Positions 8,067 through 11,306 of a DNA stretch of 11,306 bases are shown here, one piece after another. The DNA is from an uncultured Holophagaceae bacterium (lineage in GTDB: Bacteria; Acidobacteriota; Holophagae; Holophagales; Holophagaceae). The notes below the pieces were generated by a model. The model was not told where the DNA came from. It saw nothing but the letters and a program-made list of their open reading frames with translations, and ran no database searches. Made by a program: the position numbers and the translations under genes. Location of the stretch: assembly GCA_903890595.1 (NCBI GenBank), contig CAITBU010000127.1, positions 1-11,306 of the forward strand. The letters run 5' to 3'. Each line of letters opens with the position of its first letter. The first letter of the stretch is position 1.

Positions 8067-9239
8067 TCAGCCCTTGGCGCCGGCGGGCTTCGGCAGGGCC
8101 ACCTTGGCACCGGGCCGCAGCTTTTCCAGGCCATCGGTCACGACGGTCTCACCGCCCTGCAGGCCCTTCTTCACGGCGGTCTCGTCCCCATCCGTGGCCT
8201 CCAGCTCAATGGGGCGCAGCTCCACGGTGGCGTCAGGCTTCACGACGTAGACGAAAGCCCCCTGGGGACCCCGCTGGACGGCGGCCGTGGGGACGATGAC
8301 CACCTCGCGCAAGGTGTCCACCAGCAGACGCGCGTTCACGAACTGGTTGGGAAAGAGGGCCTTGTCATCGTTGGGGAAGAGGGCCTTGAGGCGCACGGTT
8401 CCGGTGGTGAGATCCACCTGGTTGTCGGTGGCCGCCAGGGCGCCGAGGGCCAAGCGGGCCCGGAGGTCCCGGTCCCAGGCCTCCACGGGCAACCGGCCTT
8501 CCTTGGCGGTCTGGCCCAGCACCTTCTGGATGCTATCGGCAGGCACGGCGAAGACCACGTTGATGGGCTGCAGGGGGGTGATGGTGGCCAGGCCGCCGGC
8601 ATCGGTGGCGCGCACCATGTTGCCGGCATCCACAAGCCGCAGGCCCACGCGACCCGAGGTCGGGGCGGTGATGCGGCTGTACACCAGGTTGAGCTTGGCG
8701 CTCTCCACCGCAGCCTGATCGGCCTTGAGGGCCGCCTCGTACTGGGTCACGGCAGCATTCTGGGTGTCCAGCTGCTGGCGGGAGAGGATGCCCTGTCCCA
8801 CGAGGGACTGGAAGCGCTTCTGATCGGCCACGGCGTTGTCCCGGACGGCCTGGTCCTTGGCCAGCTGGCCCTCGGCCTGCATGAGCTGAACCTGGAAGGG
8901 GCGGGGATCAATCTCGGCCAACAGATCGCCTTCCCGCACCATCTGGCCCTCGGTGAAGGCAACGCGGAGGAGCTGTCCATCCACGCGGCTCTTGACGGTG
9001 ACACTGTTGATGGCGGTGACGGTGCCGAGGCCCGTGATGCGGACGGCCATATCGCCCTTGCGGGCCTGAGCTACGGAGACCGGCACGGGTCGGCCGCCGC
9101 CGGCGACCGCCTCCTTCTTGCTGCTGCGGAAAAAGATGCCGAGGAGCAGGAGCGTCGCTGCGCCGCCAATGATCCAGGGACGCCAGCCTGAAAGCAGGCC
9201 AGAGCGGGTGGTTTCAGGAGCAGTGACAGTGGAGTCCAT
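8067..9239 (-). CDS. mdtA: RND efflux periplasmic adaptor (membrane fusion protein), MdtA-like
   Basis: This adaptor links the inner-membrane RND permeases to an outer-membrane channel. It is 390 aa from the ATG at 9239. That start puts a membrane anchor at about residues 20-37 (WRPWIIGGAATLLLLGIFF) with no lipobox cysteine, as in MdtA; the longer frame to 9347 adds only a Pro/Arg-rich shadow overlapping marR. Domains in order are: first half of the lipoyl-like domain (about 74-110, with SRVDGQL and EGQMVREGDLLAEIDP), an alpha-helical hairpin (about 112-183), the second lipoyl half (YSRITAPTSGRVGLRLVDAGN, about 187-207), a beta-barrel (about 220-300) and a membrane-proximal domain (about 303-385). 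Similarity to remembered E. coli MdtA is strong, including WDR and DDKALFPNQFVNARLLVDT. A weak GGA lies 5 nt upstream of the start. It follows marR by 58 bp and precedes mdtB by 4 bp. Confidence 0.95.
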   Translation of the reverse strand: MDSTVTAPETTRSGLLSGWRPWIIGGAATLLLLGIFFRSSKKEAVAGGGRPVPVSVAQARKGDMAVRITGLGTVTAINSVTVKSRVDGQLLRVAFTEGQMVREGDLLAEIDPRPFQVQLMQAEGQLAKDQAVRDNAVADQKRFQSLVGQGILSRQQLDTQNAAVTQYEAALKADQAAVESAKLNLVYSRITAPTSGRVGLRLVDAGNMVRATDAGGLATITPLQPINVVFAVPADSIQKVLGQTAKEGRLPVEAWDRDLRARLALGALAATDNQVDLTTGTVRLKALFPNDDKALFPNQFVNARLLVDTLREVVIVPTAAVQRGPQGAFVYVVKPDATVELRPIELEATDGDETAVKKGLQGGETVVTDGLEKLRPGAKVALPKPAGAKG

Positions 9240-9272
9240 GGGTGATCCAGGCTGAGGCGCAGGGGCGGGGGG

Positions 9273-9293
9273 CCGGGCGGGGAGGCCGCCCGG
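9273..9293 (-). other. GC-rich hairpin in the marR-mdtA spacer
   Basis: CCGGGCGG (9273-9280) and CCGCCCGG (9286-9293) form a perfect 8-bp inverted repeat around a 5-nt loop, just after the marR stop and 33 nt before the mdtA ATG. No T-run follows on the minus strand, so it is not a standard intrinsic terminator. It could act as an mRNA stability or processing boundary between regulator and pump cistrons, but GC-rich spacers form such stems easily. Confidence 0.4.
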
Positions 9294-9297
9294 AGGG

Positions 9298-9783
9298 TCA
9301 TTTCGATCCGGCAGAAACCCCTTGGAGGCTGGGGGTGAGCATGGCATCCAGGTTGCTGATCATGAGGTTGAACCCCAGCCGCATGGCGGCCTGGTGGTCG
9401 GGGCTCATGCCGGCGACGACCTGCCCACGGATGCCCGTGGCCAGGGTCTGAAGCTCTTGCGCCAGGGGCAGGGAGGCAGGGGGCAGGCTGATGAGAATGC
9501 GCCGGCCGTGACGGGGGTCAGGCTGGGTGTGGACGAGGCCCCGCTCGGCCATGGCCTTCACCACGCGGCTGGCGGTGGGGTCGTCCATCCAGACCTGCTT
9601 GGCCAAGGGGTGGAGGGACTGGGGCCCCTGCTCCAGCAGCACCAGGATCACCCAGAACTGCTGGAGGGTGATCCCGTAGGGGGCTATCTGGGCTGTAACC
9701 ACGTGCTTTAAGCGGCGACGCACCGCCGAGGCCAAGGTGCCAAGGCCAGCGTGAGAGAGGGGGTCAGGCAGATGTTCTTGCAT
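9298..9783 (-). CDS. MarR-family winged-helix transcriptional regulator
   Basis: This is a small DNA-binding protein of the MarR family, which usually acts as a dimeric repressor released by phenolic or drug-like ligands. It has 161 aa from the ATG at 9783; a TTG at 9789 would add two residues. The winged helix-turn-helix spans about 38-100: helices containing ITLQQFWVILVLLEQG, a recognition-helix region DDPTASRVVKAMAERGLV (about 67-84), and a wing PDPRHGRRILISL (88-100) with the family-typical Asp and Arg residues. The N- and C-terminal helices would form the dimer interface. It contains no cysteine, so a direct thiol switch is unlikely. It lies directly upstream of the mdtABC genes in the same direction, and a MarR-type palindrome covers its start, so autoregulation and control of the pump is the simple reading. 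In E. coli the mdtABC operon answers to the BaeSR two-component system instead. Confidence 0.92.
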   Translation of the reverse strand: MQEHLPDPLSHAGLGTLASAVRRRLKHVVTAQIAPYGITLQQFWVILVLLEQGPQSLHPLAKQVWMDDPTASRVVKAMAERGLVHTQPDPRHGRRILISLPPASLPLAQELQTLATGIRGQVVAGMSPDHQAAMRLGFNLMISNLDAMLTPSLQGVSAGSK

Positions 9784-9792
9784 AAGCAAGAA
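9775..9792. promoter_or_regulatory. Candidate MarR operator palindrome
   Basis: A perfect inverted repeat, TTCTTGC and GCAAGAA around a 4-nt spacer, overlaps the marR start codon. Its core TTGC-N4-GCAA resembles the TTGCC-N-GGCAA type of site bound by E. coli MarR. It lies at or next to the weak -10 candidate and just downstream of a TTGACA. Binding here would block transcription of marR and the pump genes behind it. The palindrome is seen; the identity of the binding protein is inferred. Confidence 0.55.
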
Positions 9793-9820
9793 TCTTCAGG
9801 GCCTGGAAGCCTCGTGTCAA
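9792..9820 (-). promoter_or_regulatory. Candidate sigma70-type promoter for marR-mdtABC
   Basis: A perfect TTGACA (9820-9815 on the minus strand) is followed 17 bp later by GAAGAT (9797-9792), which matches only 3 of 6 consensus -10 positions. Its location in the 62-bp gap between rhlE and marR, and its last base falling in the MarR-type palindrome, support it. The weak -10 element is the main doubt. Confidence 0.4.
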
Positions 9821-9845
9821 TGGGTATATGGGCTGGAGTCCGGGG

Positions 9846-11135
9846 CTACTTCCCCCGGGCGCCGGGCCGGGAGGGGTGGCGACCGCGTTCCCCACGGGGA
9901 GGCTGGCCCGAGGAGGCGGGGCGGGCGGACCGGGAGGGTCCCCGCCCGCCGCTCTGGCGGCCGGTCTGGATGGGTTCGGCAGGGATGGAGGGGTCCGGGG
10001 CAAAGCCCGCCACCACTTCCTTGGGCAGATCCTTGCGGAGCAGCTTCTCGATGTCCCGCAGCAGGCGCTGCTCATCCACGCAGACCAGGGAGAGAGCCTC
10101 GCCCTCGGTGCCGGCCCGGCCGGTGCGGCCGATGCGGTGGATGTAGTCCTCGGGGACCTGGGGCAGCTCGTAGTTCACCACGTGGGGCAGCATGTCGATG
10201 TCCAAGCCACGGGCGGCGATGTCCGTGGCCACGAGCACGCGGATGGAGCCCTTCTTGAAGTCCTCGAGTGCCTTGATGCGCTGGGGCTGGCTCTTGTTGC
10301 CGTGGATGGCCATGGAGTCGATGCCATCCCGGTCGAGCTGCTCGGAGAGGCGGTTGGCGCCGTGCTTGGTGCGGGTGAACACCAGCACCTGATCGAGCTT
10401 CCGGGTGGTGATGATGTGGGCCAGCAGGGCGCGCTTGCGCTCCCGGTCCACGGGGTGGACCACCTGGCGCACCAGCTCAGCGGCGGTGTTCTGGGGGGTG
10501 ATCTCCACCAGGGCGGGGGTCTTCAGGAACTTGGAGGCCAGCTGCTTGATCTCGTCCGTGAAGGTGGCCGAGAAGAGCAGGGTCTGGCGACGGGCCGGCA
10601 GCAGGGCCAGGATCTTCTGGATGTCGCGGATGAAGCCCATGTCGAGCATGCGGTCCGCTTCGTCCAGGATCAGGATGTCGAGCTGGCTGAAGTTGAGGTT
10701 GCCCTGGCCCTGGTGATCCAGCAGGCGGCCGGGGGTGGCCACGACGATCTCGCAGCCGGCGCGGAGGGCCTTGGTCTGGGGGTTGATGTTCACGCCACCG
10801 AAGATGGTGGTGGAGCGCAGGGGGATGTGCTTGCCGTAGGTGCGGACGCTCTCTTCCACCTGGAGCGCCAGCTCACGGGTGGGGGTGAGGATGAGGGCGC
10901 GGATGGGGTGGCGGGCCGGGGAGGCCGAGCTGTTCGCATGGGGCGCCAGCATCTGCAGCAGGGGCAGGGTGAAGCCGGCGGTCTTGCCGGTTCCCGTCTG
11001 GGCCCGCGCCATCAGGTCGCGACCCTCCAGCACCAGGGGAATGGCCTGGACCTGGATGGGGGTGGGGGTTTCGTAGCCCTGCTCGCGCACGGCACGGAGA
11101 AGCTCGGGCATGAGCCCGAGGGTATCGAAGGACAT
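9846..11135 (-). CDS. rhlE: DEAD-box ATP-dependent RNA helicase, RhlE type
   Basis: This ATP-dependent RNA-unwinding enzyme acts on structured RNA (ribosome assembly, RNA decay). It has 429 aa, and all helicase motifs are intact: Q motif with F3 and TPTPIQ ending at Q28; motif I AQTGTGKT (45-52); Ia PTRELA (85-90); GG (113-114); Ib TPGR (134-137); II DEAD (158-161); III SAT (189-191); IV VFTRT (252-256); V TDIAARGLD (304-312); VI HRIGRTGR (333-340). MSFDTLGL and KHGAN...IHGNKSQ place it in the RhlE subgroup. A basic, Gly/Pro/Ser/Arg-rich tail (about 391-429) is typical of RNA-binding extensions and is probably disordered. The ATG at 11135 has AGGAG 5 nt upstream. A small inverted repeat, CTCGGGC/GCCCGAG (11103-11120), lies in the first dozen or so codons. 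No terminator is evident between its stop and marR 62 bp on, so readthrough into the efflux genes is possible. Confidence 0.97.
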   Translation of the reverse strand: MSFDTLGLMPELLRAVREQGYETPTPIQVQAIPLVLEGRDLMARAQTGTGKTAGFTLPLLQMLAPHANSSASPARHPIRALILTPTRELALQVEESVRTYGKHIPLRSTTIFGGVNINPQTKALRAGCEIVVATPGRLLDHQGQGNLNFSQLDILILDEADRMLDMGFIRDIQKILALLPARRQTLLFSATFTDEIKQLASKFLKTPALVEITPQNTAAELVRQVVHPVDRERKRALLAHIITTRKLDQVLVFTRTKHGANRLSEQLDRDGIDSMAIHGNKSQPQRIKALEDFKKGSIRVLVATDIAARGLDIDMLPHVVNYELPQVPEDYIHRIGRTGRAGTEGEALSLVCVDEQRLLRDIEKLLRKDLPKEVVAGFAPDPSIPAEPIQTGRQSGGRGPSRSARPASSGQPPRGERGRHPSRPGARGK

Positions 11136-11148
11136 AAGTACTCCTGGA

Positions 11149-11179
11149 GGGCCCGCCCGCAGAAAAGTTCTGGGGGCCC
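11149..11179 (-). other. Hairpin in the rhlE leader next to the Shine-Dalgarno
   Basis: GGGCCC at 11149-11154 and again at 11174-11179 can pair (each is self-complementary), enclosing a perfect CAGAA/TTCTG stem (11160-11172) with a 3-nt loop. An asymmetric interior loop separates the two stems. It sits 3 nt upstream of the AGGAG (11141-11145) of rhlE. It could make rhlE translation sensitive to RNA folding, but binding or regulation is only inferred. Confidence 0.35.
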
Positions 11180-11209
11180 GGTCAGGGCGAAAAGGGGGTT
11201 TCGAACTTC

Positions 11210-11236
11210 AAAAGAGGCGGAGACCGGGGGTCGCCT
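11210..11236 (-). terminator. Weak terminator-like hairpin upstream of rhlE
   Basis: On the minus strand AGGCG and ACC can pair with GGT and CGCCT (a 3-nt bulge interrupts the 3' arm), followed by CTTTT. This could end transcription of the gene whose 3' end may lie at the right edge. The bulge and the short U-run make it a weak candidate. Confidence 0.25.
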
Positions 11237-11268
11237 ACGAGCACGAAGGAATTACCCTACCACACTGG

Positions 11269-11306
11269 TCAGGAATTAGCCAGCCTTGCGGTCACTTCGG
11301 CCAGGG
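11269..11306 (-). CDS. Possible C-terminal end of an unidentified protein (partial)
   Basis: From the window edge one minus-strand frame reads LAEVTARLANS and then TGA (11271-11269). The composition is compatible with the end of a real protein, and the direction matches all the other genes. Eleven residues are too few to identify a family, and an open frame this short is expected by chance. The rest of 11136-11268 is the rhlE upstream spacer; I see no convincing -35/-10 pair there. Confidence 0.3.
   Translation of the reverse strand, partial: LAEVTARLANS

Noticed and set aside
9784..9845. rhlE terminator in the rhlE-marR spacer
   Set aside because: Only a bulged, short stem (CTTC...GAAG) without a following T-run on the minus strand.
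11191..11268. tRNA-like or tmRNA-like sequence suggested by GTTCGAA in the spacer upstream of rhlE
   Set aside because: No acceptor stem, D-arm or anticodon arm can be built around it; the GTTCGAA is isolated.
9828..11279. Plus-strand open frame (483 codons) opposite rhlE
   Set aside because: Antisense shadow of the helicase gene; composition typical of G+C-rich reverse frames and no family motif.
1..11306. CRISPR array, insertion sequence, phage genes or a defence system
   Set aside because: No regularly spaced repeats, transposase, integrase or nuclease-like frames on either strand; the window is filled by recognisable housekeeping and efflux genes.

Overview
The window is G+C-rich and densely coded. 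Every gene I can support lies on the minus strand, so transcription runs from high to low coordinates. In that order the genes are: a possible C-terminal scrap of an unknown protein at the right edge, a RhlE-type DEAD-box RNA helicase, a MarR-family regulator, an MdtA-like periplasmic adaptor, an MdtB-like RND permease, an MdtC-like RND permease, and a bacterial-type aspartyl-tRNA synthetase (aspS) that runs off the left edge. A tripartite RND pump implies a Gram-negative (diderm) organism. The G+C-rich codon use and overall flavour would fit, for example, an Acidobacteriota/Holophagae-like or proteobacterial genome, but nothing here fixes the phylum.

Layout. About 11136-11306 is the spacer upstream of rhlE; it holds a weak terminator-like hairpin and a structured leader just ahead of a good Shine-Dalgarno. 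rhlE occupies 9846-11135. A 62-bp spacer follows, with a TTGACA element and a TTGC-N4-GCAA palindrome (9775-9792) that looks like an operator for the MarR protein encoded next (9298-9783). The pump genes follow with short spacers: adaptor 8067-9239, first permease 4937-8062 (4 bp after the adaptor stop, reading from a TTG codon), second permease 1774-4857 (GTG start, after a 79-bp spacer that is almost entirely inverted repeats). aspS begins 52 bp after the second permease. No gene-free stretch exceeds 300 bases.

How the genes work together. The marR-mdtABC block reads as a self-regulated drug-efflux operon: the regulator would repress its own promoter until a ligand releases it, giving adaptor plus two RND subunits that, as in E. 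coli MdtABC, probably form a mixed B/C trimer. No outer-membrane channel gene is present, so a TolC-like partner must come from elsewhere. rhlE and aspS are housekeeping neighbours with no obvious functional link, although no convincing terminator separates aspS from the pump genes.

I do not see a new multi-gene system. The most unusual signals are non-coding or sub-genic: the folded mdtB-mdtC junction, which would bury the mdtC ribosome-binding site and includes a two-codon reading frame overlapping the mdtC start; an A+T-rich perfect palindrome made of rare codons inside aspS, beside a stretch where the protein is about ten residues longer than the homologues I recall; and the MarR-type palindrome over the marR start.
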